This document shows positions 41,335-49,381 of a stretch of 51,061 bases of DNA, one piece after another. How positions within the stretch are numbered: the stretch's first letter is position 1; each line of letters starts with the position of its first letter. The position numbers were made by a program, and so were the translations under genes. The notes under the pieces are model-generated. The model made no database searches and was not told where the DNA came from. It saw only the letters and a program-made list of their open reading frames with translations. Origin of the DNA: Planctomycetota bacterium (GTDB taxonomy: Bacteria > Planctomycetota > Phycisphaerae > UBA1845 > PWPN01); NCBI GenBank assembly GCA_029550525.1, contig JAKPHF010000053.1, positions 1 through 51,061 of the forward strand. Reading direction: 5' to 3'.

Positions 41335-42291
41335 TCACCCGCCCGGCCGCAACAACACCTTGATACTCCGCGGATCATCCGCCAGCGCGAACGCCTCCAC
41401 ACCCCGGCTCAAGGGCAGCGTCCGCGAAACCATCGTCTCCACTTCGATTTCGCCGCGAGCCAGTGCGTTGATCGCATCGGCGAACGGCCCGCAGCGGCTG
41501 CCGACCACGTTGATCTCATCCACGACGATCTTGGCGAGATTCAGCTGCGCCGCCCCGGCGTAGGTGCTCTTGAGCACGATCGTGCCGCGTGGCCGCACCA
41601 AGTTCGCGGCCAGATTGAAGCCCTCCGGCGCCCCGCTGCACTCCACCACCACGTCGCGGTCGCCCTTGGGCACCACCTCTGACACGGGCGTGGCCTGGAT
41701 GCCTTTGCGATCGCAGAAGCCCAGCGTGAGCGGATTGCGGCCGACCACGTCGAGCTTGCACCCGGTAGTCCGCAGCACCTGAGCCACCAACAACCCCAAT
41801 CGTCCCGAGCCGACCACGGCCACCTTCATGCGTTTCTCGATCGGCACCTGCCGAATCACTTGAAACGCCGCCGCCAGCGGCTCGACGAACACCGCCTGTT
41901 CGTCGGACAGATTCTCGGGCACCGCGTGCAGATTGGCCTCGGGTACGGCCACGAGGTCAGCGAACACGCCGTCGCGACCGGCAATCCCCACCACCGTCCG
42001 GCGACGGCAATGATTCGCCAACCCGTGCTGGCACATGGAGCACTGCCCGCACACGCAGTTGATCTCGGCCACCACACGCTGGCCCTTCCACCGCTTGGGG
42101 CCGTTCACCACTGTTCCCACGAACTCGTGACCGGGCACGCCGGTGAAACCCATGTAGCCCCGGACGATCTCCAGGTCCGTCGAGCAGATGCCGGCCAGCT
42201 TCACCGCCACCAGTACCTCGCCCACCCCCGCCACCGGATCGGGATACCGCGGCTCGTACCGCAACGACTCTTGGAATACCAGGGCGTTCAC
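41335..42291 (-). CDS. Zinc-dependent alcohol/polyol dehydrogenase (MDR family)
   Basis: 318 residues, starting with GTG, with AAGGAG seven bases upstream. The medium-chain dehydrogenase fold is clear: catalytic zinc region GICSTDLEIVRG and GHEFVGTV near residues 34-60, the structural zinc set CVCGQCSMCQHGLANHC near 80-95, and the nucleotide-binding VVGSGRLGLLVAQVL near 155. Length is a little short for the family (340-350). Substrate is open: sorbitol, threonine or another polyol are all possible. Confidence 0.85.
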   Translation of the reverse strand: MNALVFQESLRYEPRYPDPVAGVGEVLVAVKLAGICSTDLEIVRGYMGFTGVPGHEFVGTVVNGPKRWKGQRVVAEINCVCGQCSMCQHGLANHCRRRTVVGIAGRDGVFADLVAVPEANLHAVPENLSDEQAVFVEPLAAAFQVIRQVPIEKRMKVAVVGSGRLGLLVAQVLRTTGCKLDVVGRNPLTLGFCDRKGIQATPVSEVVPKGDRDVVVECSGAPEGFNLAANLVRPRGTIVLKSTYAGAAQLNLAKIVVDEINVVGSRCGPFADAINALARGEIEVETMVSRTLPLSRGVEAFALADDPRSIKVLLRPGG

Positions 42292-42470
42292 ATCCTGCTC
42301 CTTCCGTACGATCCCCGCGATGCCCGATTCAGACGCATCAACACGACTCGCTCGTCAGTATCCGCCCTGGGCGCGAGAGCGTCAACGCCGGGAAATCTTT
42401 AAATTGCACCACCGTGACGCCCCGATTAGGCTGATCGGCATCGGCCAGGCTTGGTGTAGGGGCGGCACCA

Positions 42471-42523
42471 TTGTGGTGCAGGCATCCTGCCTGTACTGTG
42501 CACGCTGGAAGCGTGCACCACAA
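42471..42523. repeat. Family B composite double-hairpin element, copy 3 (inverted)
   Basis: 53 bases, with perfect TTGTGGTGCA/TGCACCACAA ends. It reads as the reverse complement of copies 1 and 2; the right hairpin has loop GGA, and a few bases (TACTGT) link the two. Confidence 0.9.
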
Positions 42524-42564
42524 GAAGGCAACGGGTCACGCTGTCCCAGAATCAGAAGGGCGTG

Positions 42565-43338
42565 ATGCAAATGACACTCATGAGACTCGCAATCGGTTTT
42601 GCTGCCGTGCTAACCAATGTTGCCGGCTTCGCAGCGGCCGCCGCCGATGCGCCGGCGCGGCCAAGCGCCGCCCGGCCCGCTTCTCAGCCCGCTGCCTCGC
42701 ATCCCGCGGAGGTTACGGACGATCCCAGATTGCCGCGCGTCCTGTTGATCGGTGACTCCATCTCCATCGGCTACACCGAACCGACGCGGAAGCTCCTCTA
42801 CCGTAAGGCCAACGTGCATCGCATCCCGGTGAACGGCGGCCCCACCACCCGCGGTTTGGAAAGCCTCGAGGAGTGGCTTGGCGACGACCGGTGGGACGTC
42901 ATCCACTTCAACTGGGGGCTGCATGATCTGAAACGGATGGAAGACGGCAAGCACCAAGTCCCCATCGAGGAGTATGAACGGAATCTGACACAACTGGTGG
43001 TTCGGCTGAAGAAAACCGGCGCTAAGCTGATCTGGGCGACCACCACGCCCGTGCCGAATGCGAAGGTGAGTCCCCCGCGATCCAACGACGACGTGATCGC
43101 CTACAACGCCGTCGCCCTGCGGATCATGCAGGCCAACGGCATCGCGATCAACGATTTGTACGCCTTCGCGCTTCCGCGGCTCGAGGAGCTCCAGCGGCCG
43201 GCCAACGTGCACTTCACCGACCAAGGCTCGGCCGCCCTGGCCGAGTACGTGGCCGGCAGCATCCTCAAGGCCATTCGTGAGAGCACCGGCCCCCGCCCGA
43301 GTGTCGCGAGCCAACCAGCCACGAACCCCGCGCGATAG
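42565..43338 (+). CDS. Secreted SGNH/GDSL hydrolase
   Basis: 257 residues. A signal peptide (MQMTLMRLAIGFAAVLTNVAGFAAAAA) is followed by an Ala/Pro/Ser linker with ARPASQPAA repeats, then an SGNH domain: block I LLIGDSISIGY (nucleophile Ser), a Gly in block II at NGGPTTRG, Asn in block III in FNWGLHDLK, and VHFTDQGS with the catalytic Asp/His near the end. Such esterases remove acyl groups from polysaccharides such as xylan. The neighbour downstream is a large secreted carbohydrate-active protein, and both likely act outside on the same polymer. Confidence 0.85.
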   Translation: MQMTLMRLAIGFAAVLTNVAGFAAAAADAPARPSAARPASQPAASHPAEVTDDPRLPRVLLIGDSISIGYTEPTRKLLYRKANVHRIPVNGGPTTRGLESLEEWLGDDRWDVIHFNWGLHDLKRMEDGKHQVPIEEYERNLTQLVVRLKKTGAKLIWATTTPVPNAKVSPPRSNDDVIAYNAVALRIMQANGIAINDLYAFALPRLEELQRPANVHFTDQGSAALAEYVAGSILKAIRESTGPRPSVASQPATNPAR

Positions 43339-43349
43339 TGTTTGTTGTC

Positions 43350-43405
43350 TCGTCATTCGTCATTCGGGTTTCTTTCGTCATTCGTCATTCGGATTTCGAC
43401 ATTTG
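43350..43405. repeat. Family G tandem GTCATTCG repeat, copy 2
   Basis: CGTCATTCGTCATTCGGGTT and TCTTTCGTCATTCGTCATTC units, sharing the core with 3426-3487. Confidence 0.7.
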
Positions 43406-43406
43406 A

Positions 43407-43438
43407 GAGGGGCCTGGGGACTGGGGCCTGGGGGCTAG
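43407..43438. repeat. Family H repeat, copy 2
   Basis: GAGGGGCCTGGGGACTGGGG then CCTGGGGGCTAG. An inverted counterpart lies at 43468-43500. Confidence 0.6.
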
Positions 43439-43467
43439 CAAACGAAGAGGAACACTCGACCACAATT

Positions 43468-43500
43468 CCCAGCCCCTGGTCCCCAGCCCCAGCCCCCTCT
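43468..43500. repeat. Family H repeat, copy 3 (inverted)
   Basis: CCCAGCCCCTGGTCCCCAGC then CCCAGCCCCCTC. Together with copy 2 it can fold into a long imperfect stem just before the next gene. Confidence 0.6.
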
Positions 43501-43513
43501 TGGGGAGCTTCCC

Positions 43514-46123
43514 ATGCCCGTGTGCAACCTGAGCCGTCCGATCGTATCGCTCCTCGTGTGGGTGCTTGCCTCGTCCTCTGCTGCGGCGCCACGTTACTTC
43601 GCCCACGAAGTTCGCGAGGACGCTCACGGTGTGATCGCCCCGTGGTACACCGGCCTCAACGGCCAGTGCGACCTGCGCGTCCGCATCGCCGCCGAAACGC
43701 TCAAGCGCTACCCGTGGACGCGAGGCAAGGACGGCAAACCGCTGCCCGACTACATCTACAACGGCCGCTGGTCCATCGCCACCGACGGCACCATCACGCC
43801 GGGCGAGCTCAAGGATTGGGGCAACGGCGACCTCGTGCAGCGCGGCTCGTATGCGATCTTCGGCCTGGTGGCCTATTACCGCTACTCCGGCGATCCGGCC
43901 GCCATAGCCCATGTCCGCCTCATCGCCGACGCCATGCTCGATCGCTGCCGCACGGGTCCCGATCACGACTGGCCAGATTTCATCATCAGCGTGCCCAACG
44001 CCGGCGAGCCCTACGGCCCGTGCAGCGACAAGGGCATGATCCAGCTCGATCTGGCCGCCCTGGCCGGCAGTGCGTTGCTCCAGGCGTACCAGCTCACCGG
44101 CAATGAGAGGTATGTCGAGGCCCCACGGCATTGGGGCCAATTGCTTGCCACCAAACGCAGTCACGTCCCGGGCCAATCGCCCTGGAACCGCTACGCCAAT
44201 CCGCAGGACGTGTACTGGAATGATCGTCAGACCGGCGGTGCCGTGCTTATCGTGCGGTTGCTCGACGAATTAATCCGCGTGCAGGGCGACAGCGATCCCG
44301 AACTCGTGGCTGCACGCGACGCGGGCCGGGCCTACATCCAAAACATGCTCCTGCCCCGCTGGTATGTGGACGAGACCTGGGGCCGCGACTACTGGGATTG
44401 GGAGCATCCGGTGCAGAGCGAATCGCTCACGGAGTTCGTGCCGCGTTACTTCATGCAGTACCCCGACGCGTTCCCGAACTGGGCCAACGATTGCCGTAAC
44501 ATCCTCGGGCTTTACCACACACGAGCCTGCGTCTCGCCCCTGTCCAACGGAGACGTCTATCACGGAGCGTGGGCCTATCCCGAAGGCTCGCAGTGCTGCG
44601 AACGGTCACTGTCGTATGCGCCCATGCAGATCGGTGCCGCCCTGGCCGAGTACGGCGTGCGTGCGAATGACGCCTGGGCCCTCGAACTGGCCCGCCGGCA
44701 GTTGATTCTCGCAACGTACGACGCGCACGAGACCGGCGTCGTCGAGGACAACATGGACGGCGGCCAGGTTGTCGCGGGCGGCTGGTTCCAGATCTCCCAT
44801 CCGCTGCCGTTGGCTTACGTGCTCGACGCCATGGGCTGGCTGCCCGACGTGCTCGGCCCGAATCGCGAAAACCACCTCATGCGCAGCAGTTCGATCATCC
44901 GTGAAATCGACTATGCACCGGGACGTGTCTCTTATACGGCATTCGACGCCCCGGCCGGGTCTGTCGATCTGCTGCGCCTGGCGTTCACGCCGAACCGAAT
45001 CCGCACTGAGCGAGGAGACCTGAAGCCCTCGGATCCACAGCGCGAGATCGGCTACCACCTCCGGCCACTCGCCAACGGCGATTGCATCGTGACCATCCGT
45101 CGCGACGGCTGCCGCCAGGTGATCGTCGAGGGTAACGATCCGGCCCGCCGCATCGATGTTGACCAACTTGCCACGGCTGAGAGCTGGGCGGCTCTGGCAA
45201 GCGGCCACGCAGGAGCATCGGCGGAATTGGAGTTCGAAGGCAACCAGGTGCGCTTCATCGGCTCGGTGGGCCCCGACGGCGGACTCGCCGACGTGTACCT
45301 CGATGGCGTCAGGCAGCTGTGCGGCATCGACAGCTGGAACCCAGAGCAACGGCGTGGCGTTCTCTGGTATCGAAGCGGTTTACCTGCCGGCAAGCACACG
45401 CTGCGCATTGTCGCAGAAGGAAAGGGGAACCCGCTCTCGCAGGGCTCGCGCGTGAACATCGAAGCGATCGACGTCTCCTCCGCCGACGGCAAGGTCGACA
45501 GCGGCGAAGGCGGCGGACCGGCCGACGCGCAGCGATGGATCTTCGGTTACACGGGCCGAAGCGACTACATCGATTCGCAAGGCCATGCATGGCGGCCCGC
45601 CACCGAGATCGTTATCCGGCTAGGCCACGTGGCCGATGCCGTCTCCGCCTGGTACGTCGAGCCGCGACGCCTGACCGTGGCCGGCACGAATGACCCCACG
45701 CTCTACGCCCATGGCATACACGGCCAGGACTTCACCGCCTACGCGACCGTCGCCCCCGGCACGTACCATGTCCGGCTCAAGTTCATGGAACACCGCTGGG
45801 AGATCGAGCCGGCCGCCCGAGCCGTGGACATCTTCATCAACGGCCGCCAGGTCGTGGACGACATGGACATCGCCGCCACCGCCGCGGGCGCACCGGCCGT
45901 CGTCCGTCTCGTCCCGCCCAGCGGCACCAAGCTCTACGATGGGCTCAACCGGGCCGTGGACTTGGTCTTCAACGACGTCCGGCCCGTCCACGGCGTAATC
46001 GCCATCCGCTTCCGCGGCAACCATGGCGGCGAGGCCATCGTCTCCGCGCTCGAGATCGGACCTGGTGCCGGCGGCCAGGGTGCAACCCCCGTTCCGGCCA
46101 CGGCCAGCCAACCAGCACAATGA
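43514..46123 (+). CDS. Large secreted carbohydrate-active protein with malectin-like domain
   Basis: 869 residues. A signal peptide (about 1-24) is followed by an alpha/alpha-barrel-like region (about 30-470; YHTRACVSPLSNGDVYHGAW and SLSYAPMQIGAALAEYGV are typical helical pieces), resembling six-hairpin glycosidases such as GH127/GH105-like folds, although I cannot pick the family. Next come a beta domain (about 480-650) containing GPDGGLADVYLDGV and, after about 670, a malectin-type carbohydrate-binding domain (DFTAYATVAPGTYHVRLKFME, VDIFINGRQV). It probably degrades a plant or algal polysaccharide. Cys pairs appear at CRTG/CSDK and SQCCERS. It follows the SGNH hydrolase in the same direction, 175 bases away. 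Confidence 0.75.
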   Translation: MPVCNLSRPIVSLLVWVLASSSAAAPRYFAHEVREDAHGVIAPWYTGLNGQCDLRVRIAAETLKRYPWTRGKDGKPLPDYIYNGRWSIATDGTITPGELKDWGNGDLVQRGSYAIFGLVAYYRYSGDPAAIAHVRLIADAMLDRCRTGPDHDWPDFIISVPNAGEPYGPCSDKGMIQLDLAALAGSALLQAYQLTGNERYVEAPRHWGQLLATKRSHVPGQSPWNRYANPQDVYWNDRQTGGAVLIVRLLDELIRVQGDSDPELVAARDAGRAYIQNMLLPRWYVDETWGRDYWDWEHPVQSESLTEFVPRYFMQYPDAFPNWANDCRNILGLYHTRACVSPLSNGDVYHGAWAYPEGSQCCERSLSYAPMQIGAALAEYGVRANDAWALELARRQLILATYDAHETGVVEDNMDGGQVVAGGWFQISHPLPLAYVLDAMGWLPDVLGPNRENHLMRSSSIIREIDYAPGRVSYTAFDAPAGSVDLLRLAFTPNRIRTERGDLKPSDPQREIGYHLRPLANGDCIVTIRRDGCRQVIVEGNDPARRIDVDQLATAESWAALASGHAGASAELEFEGNQVRFIGSVGPDGGLADVYLDGVRQLCGIDSWNPEQRRGVLWYRSGLPAGKHTLRIVAEGKGNPLSQGSRVNIEAIDVSSADGKVDSGEGGGPADAQRWIFGYTGRSDYIDSQGHAWRPATEIVIRLGHVADAVSAWYVEPRRLTVAGTNDPTLYAHGIHGQDFTAYATVAPGTYHVRLKFMEHRWEIEPAARAVDIFINGRQVVDDMDIAATAAGAPAVVRLVPPSGTKLYDGLNRAVDLVFNDVRPVHGVIAIRFRGNHGGEAIVSALEIGPGAGGQGATPVPATASQPAQ

Positions 46124-46130
46124 CAATCTG

Positions 46131-46175
46131 GCTGTCAGCCATCAGCTATGAGCTGTGAGCTCTGAGCTGTGAGCC
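46131..46175. repeat. Family A AGCT-array, copy 4
   Basis: GCTGTCAGCCATCAGCTATG, then AGCTGTGAGCTCTGAGCTGT and GAGCC, right after the secreted protein gene. Confidence 0.75.
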
Positions 46176-46200
46176 GAGGCGGGCGAGACGCCCGCCCCCC
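46176..46200. repeat. Family C palindrome, copy 4
   Basis: GGCGGGCG and CGCCCGCC around an AGA loop, with a trailing C run, directly joined to family A copy 4. Confidence 0.7.
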
Positions 46201-46249
46201 CCCGCCGCCGCCGGCGGAACTGGATCTCGCAAGATTCCATCTCTCCGGT

Positions 46250-46278
46250 TTGCCTGCGCCGAATGTTTGGTATATGTT
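46250..46278 (+). promoter_or_regulatory. Promoter candidate of the sigma factor gene
   Basis: TTGCCT (46250-46255), 17-base spacer, TATGTT (46273-46278), about 70 bases before the ATG. Confidence 0.4.
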
Positions 46279-46348
46279 AGGTATCGGACGGGCCGCGTCG
46301 TCGGCCGGGGGTATGCAGATTCGGCATCCATTTCACAGGGGGAATACT

Positions 46349-47341
46349 ATGTCACAAATCAATGATGAAAAAGATTTTACGCTAGAAGACGAGGCGGAAG
46401 ACCGGGCCGGACGGCTGCCGGCACTGACGCCGGCTCAACAGGAACTCGTCCGCCGGCACATGGGTTTGGTCGGCGTCCACCTTCGCAACCGTGTGCCGAC
46501 GCCCCGCCGTCCGCGTCGCCAACGCGAGTACGACGACCTCTTTCAGGAAGGCTGCGTGGCGCTCGCCCGGGCGGCGGCCCGATGGAACCCCGAGCGTGAC
46601 GGCGTCTTCGCCGCGTACGCCCTGCCGCGCATTCGCGGGGCCATCTTCCGCGCCCTCCACGACGGGTTCACGCTGGTGCGCATTCCCGTCCGGGCGGCCG
46701 CCAATTTCCGCAAGCAATCGCCCGGCGCGGGCATGAGTCCACCTGTCCATGTCCTGGAGATCAACGACGAACTGGAGAAAGCCATGACTGTTCCGCACCG
46801 CGACTCCCGGCCGAACGAGACCATCCGCCACGCCCTGCGCCGCCGCTACGAACTGGCCGTCCGCCGCACGCTCGAGCAGATGCGGCAGCGCACCTGGCGG
46901 CAACGCAACCCGACCCCGATCATGGCCCGCATCGCCGAGGAACGCATGCTCGTTAACTCCGAGCGCGAGCGCACCGCCCTGCGGCAAATCGCTCGCGATT
47001 TCAACATCTCCAGCGGCCGAGCCAGCGAGTACGAACGGAACTTCGTCACCGCCGTCCGCGAGACGCTCGAGGCTGACGTACAGATCCGCACGCTGCTCGA
47101 AATGGCGGCCGAGGACGCAAATGGTCAGGACGGGATCGTGGACGCCGAACGGCAAACCCGGCTCCGACAGGTCGAGATCGCGGCATTCGAGGAACGGTTC
47201 CTGCGCATGAGTCAGGCTGACCAAGCCCAGGCGATCTACTCGCTCATCGAGCGGTCGAGTCACTGCGTGCCGGAGATCGCACGCAACCTGTTTTGTCTGA
47301 CACTCTCCGATACTGGCGAAACCGCTCGTACGGTCGCGTAA
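46349..47341 (+). CDS. Sigma-70-family protein with a long C-terminal tail
   Basis: 330 residues from the ATG at 46349 (ACAGGGGGAA before it). Region 2 is seen in EYDDLFQEGCVALARAAARWNPERDGVFAAYALPRIRGAI, at about residues 60-105, and part of region 3 in LVRIPVRAAANFRKQ. Region 4 is probably RERTALRQIARDFNISSGRASEYERN (about 205-235), which looks like the RpoH-type helix-turn-helix. About 95 residues follow that match no sigma region (EMAAEDANGQDGIVDAERQTRLRQVE...) and carry Cys residues. No anti-sigma gene is adjacent. It may be a lineage-specific sigma factor; the target genes are unknown. Confidence 0.75.
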   Translation: MSQINDEKDFTLEDEAEDRAGRLPALTPAQQELVRRHMGLVGVHLRNRVPTPRRPRRQREYDDLFQEGCVALARAAARWNPERDGVFAAYALPRIRGAIFRALHDGFTLVRIPVRAAANFRKQSPGAGMSPPVHVLEINDELEKAMTVPHRDSRPNETIRHALRRRYELAVRRTLEQMRQRTWRQRNPTPIMARIAEERMLVNSERERTALRQIARDFNISSGRASEYERNFVTAVRETLEADVQIRTLLEMAAEDANGQDGIVDAERQTRLRQVEIAAFEERFLRMSQADQAQAIYSLIERSSHCVPEIARNLFCLTLSDTGETARTVA

Positions 47342-47404
47342 CAGGTCTGTGGTGCGTGGTTCGTATATGTTCCGTCGCACGCGACGGGGCCAAACGCGCG
47401 ATGC

Positions 47405-47433
47405 TTGACGCTTCGCGAGGGTCTTCCTATCGT
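47405..47433 (+). promoter_or_regulatory. Promoter candidate of the SDR gene
   Basis: TTGACG (47405-47410), 17-base spacer, TATCGT (47428-47433), about 33 bases before the start codon. Confidence 0.45.
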
Positions 47434-47472
47434 AACGCCCTGAAATCACGGTCCCTTACAACAGGAGCTGAC

Positions 47473-48474
47473 ATGAATCTGGTGACCGGTGCCACAGGCC
47501 TGTTGGGCAGCCATATCGTCGAGCAACTGCGTCTTCGCGGACGACCCGTGCGCGTGCTGGTCCGCAAGGGCAGCGACACGAGCTGGCTCAAGACCCAGGA
47601 CGTCGAATTCGTCGAAGGCGAGCTCAACGACCCCGCCTCGCTCGACCGGGCCTGCAAGGACGTCAAGGTCGTCTACCACTCGGCCGCCCGCGTGGGCGAC
47701 TGGGGTCCCTGGGAAGAGTTCGTCAAGTTCACCATCGACGGCACGCGGAACCTCGCGGAAGCTGCCTCCCGAGCCGGCGTCGAGCGTTTCCTGCACATCA
47801 GCTCCATCAGTGCGTACGGTCATCCCGACGGTGAGGGGCTGATCATCGACGAGACCGCCCCACTCGGGACCAACCTCCACAAGTGGAGCTATTACAGCCG
47901 GGCCAAGGTCGAGGCCGAGCGGATGCTCTGGGACATGCACAAAGCCGGCAAGATCCGGCTCACCGTCATCCGGCCCAGTTGGCTCTACGGCCCGCGCGAC
48001 CGCGCCACAATCTTCCGCCTCGCACGGATGCTCCGCGAGGGCAAGACGCGCATCCTCGGCGACGGCATGAACCGGCTCAACGTCGTGTACGCCGGCAACG
48101 TCGCCGAAGGCTGCATTCTGGCCGTCGACGCTCCGCAAGCCGTGGGCCAGGCGTACAATCTCTGCAACGACGGCGAGATGCGGCAAAAGGAATGGATGAA
48201 CCTCCTCGCCGCCGAACTGGGCGCGCCGCCGGTCACCCGCCACGTGCCGTACAAGCTGGCCTACAACCTGGCCTTCATCCTCGAGTGCATCGGCCACGCA
48301 CTGAAGCTGAAGAAGCCGCCCATGATCACTCGTTACGCCGTCTGGCTCATGGGCCGTCGATGCTACTTCAGCGCTGACAAGGCCCGCCGCGAACTCGGCT
48401 GGAAGTCCACCGTCAGCTACCAGGAAGGCGTGAAGAAGACCATCGCGTGGCTGCGCGAGCAGGAGAAGGCGTAG
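47473..48474 (+). CDS. NAD(P)-dependent epimerase/dehydratase (extended SDR)
   Basis: 333 residues from the ATG at 47473, after AGGAG. The Rossmann motif is at the N-terminus (VTGATGLLGSHI), and the catalytic YxxxK is YYSRAK near residue 140 with Ser in HISSISAYGH. The middle and the C-terminal domain fit 3-beta-hydroxysteroid-dehydrogenase-like or nucleotide-sugar epimerase branches of the extended SDR family. The C-terminal third has a helix-rich stretch KLAYNLAFILECIGHALKLKKPP. The substrate cannot be read. It is on its own with a promoter candidate and repeats after it. Confidence 0.85.
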   Translation: MNLVTGATGLLGSHIVEQLRLRGRPVRVLVRKGSDTSWLKTQDVEFVEGELNDPASLDRACKDVKVVYHSAARVGDWGPWEEFVKFTIDGTRNLAEAASRAGVERFLHISSISAYGHPDGEGLIIDETAPLGTNLHKWSYYSRAKVEAERMLWDMHKAGKIRLTVIRPSWLYGPRDRATIFRLARMLREGKTRILGDGMNRLNVVYAGNVAEGCILAVDAPQAVGQAYNLCNDGEMRQKEWMNLLAAELGAPPVTRHVPYKLAYNLAFILECIGHALKLKKPPMITRYAVWLMGRRCYFSADKARRELGWKSTVSYQEGVKKTIAWLREQEKA

Positions 48475-48478
48475 GAAA

Positions 48479-48515
48479 GCGGGGACTGGGGACTCAAACG
48501 GGGGCTGGGGCCTGG
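48479..48515. repeat. Family H repeat, copy 4
   Basis: GGGGACTGGGGACTCAAACG then GGGGCTGGGGCCTGG, after the SDR gene. Confidence 0.55.
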
Positions 48516-48591
48516 AGCAGAAGAATCCTCGCGCGTGCACGTGGAGATCGCGACAGCTCAGTTGACGGTTCGTCGTTCCGCTTCTTTTTTC

Positions 48592-48646
48592 ACTAGCCCC
48601 CAGTCCCTAGTCCCCAAGCCCCGGGCCGTCAGGCCCTAGCCCCCTG
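48592..48646. repeat. Family H repeat, copy 5 (inverted)
   Basis: ACTAGCCCCCAGTCCCTAGT, then CCCCAAGCCCC and CCTAGCCCCCT units, before ribE. Confidence 0.55.
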
Positions 48647-48691
48647 TCTTCTCGGTTGAATCCCCCTCCCGCGCCCGCTAGCATGAATTGC

Positions 48692-49381
48692 ATGTTCACC
48701 GGCATCGTTCAGGCCATGGGCACCGTGCAAAGCGTCCAGCGCCGCGCCAGCGGTGCGCGGATCGCCGTGAGCGCTCCCGAGCTCGAACGGCCCATCGCCG
48801 ACGGCGCCAGCATCTGCGTCAACGGCACGTGCCTGACGGTCGTGACCAGCGATGCCGTCCGCATCGAGTTCGACGTCGTCCACGAGACGCTCGCCCGCAC
48901 CACGCTGGGCGACCTGGTCCCCGGCGATCGCGTGAATCTGGAGCCCAGTCTGCGGCCCACCGACCGGATGGACGGCCACTTCGTGCAGGGGCACGTGGAG
49001 GGCACCGGCCGCGTCAAGCAGATCGGCAGCAGCACCACCGGCCAGCTCTGGACGTTCGAGGCCCCCGCCGAGCTGATGCCCTACATCATTCCCAAGGGCT
49101 CCATCGCCATCGACGGCATCTCACTCACCGTGGCCGCCGTCGGCGAGAGCACGTTCAGCGTCGCCCTGATCCCCACCACGCTGCAACGCACCACGCTCGG
49201 TCAAATCCGCGCCGGCGATCGCGTCAACCTCGAAACCGACATCCTCGTGCGGACCACCGTCGAGACGCTCCGCCGCATGGCCGCCGGCACGGACGCCGGC
49301 CTCGGGCGATCCGGCACCAGCCGCCGCGGCGCATCCGGCCTGACCGTCGAACAACTCATCGCCAACGGGTGGACGGCATGA
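48692..49381 (+). CDS. ribE: Riboflavin synthase alpha chain
   Basis: 229 residues from the ATG at 48692; starts further up lack the family's MFTGIVQ beginning. It makes riboflavin from two molecules of 6,7-dimethyl-8-ribityllumazine. Two lumazine-binding domains are seen as repeats: CVNGTCLTVV...FDVVHETLARTTL and AIDGISLTV...LIPTTLQRTTL. About 30 residues at the C-terminus are lineage-specific. It overlaps pdxA by ATGA, so they are an operon. No FMN riboswitch is seen in the short upstream region, which holds repeats. Confidence 0.95.
   Translation: MFTGIVQAMGTVQSVQRRASGARIAVSAPELERPIADGASICVNGTCLTVVTSDAVRIEFDVVHETLARTTLGDLVPGDRVNLEPSLRPTDRMDGHFVQGHVEGTGRVKQIGSSTTGQLWTFEAPAELMPYIIPKGSIAIDGISLTVAAVGESTFSVALIPTTLQRTTLGQIRAGDRVNLETDILVRTTVETLRRMAAGTDAGLGRSGTSRRGASGLTVEQLIANGWTA

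Noticed and set aside
40003..42570. Short open frames reading HAGSVHHK- or QASCLHVH-like peptides
   Set aside because: They are translations of the 52-base family B elements in various frames. The same peptide words recur only because the DNA repeat recurs, and none has a start site.
48475..48691. An FMN riboswitch before ribE
   Set aside because: The region is short and consists mostly of family H repeats; none of the conserved FMN-aptamer segments is visible.
48688..49377. A 609-residue protein reading through ribE into pdxA
   Set aside because: The upstream part is an Arg/His-rich shadow of ribE, and pdxA begins normally at 49378.
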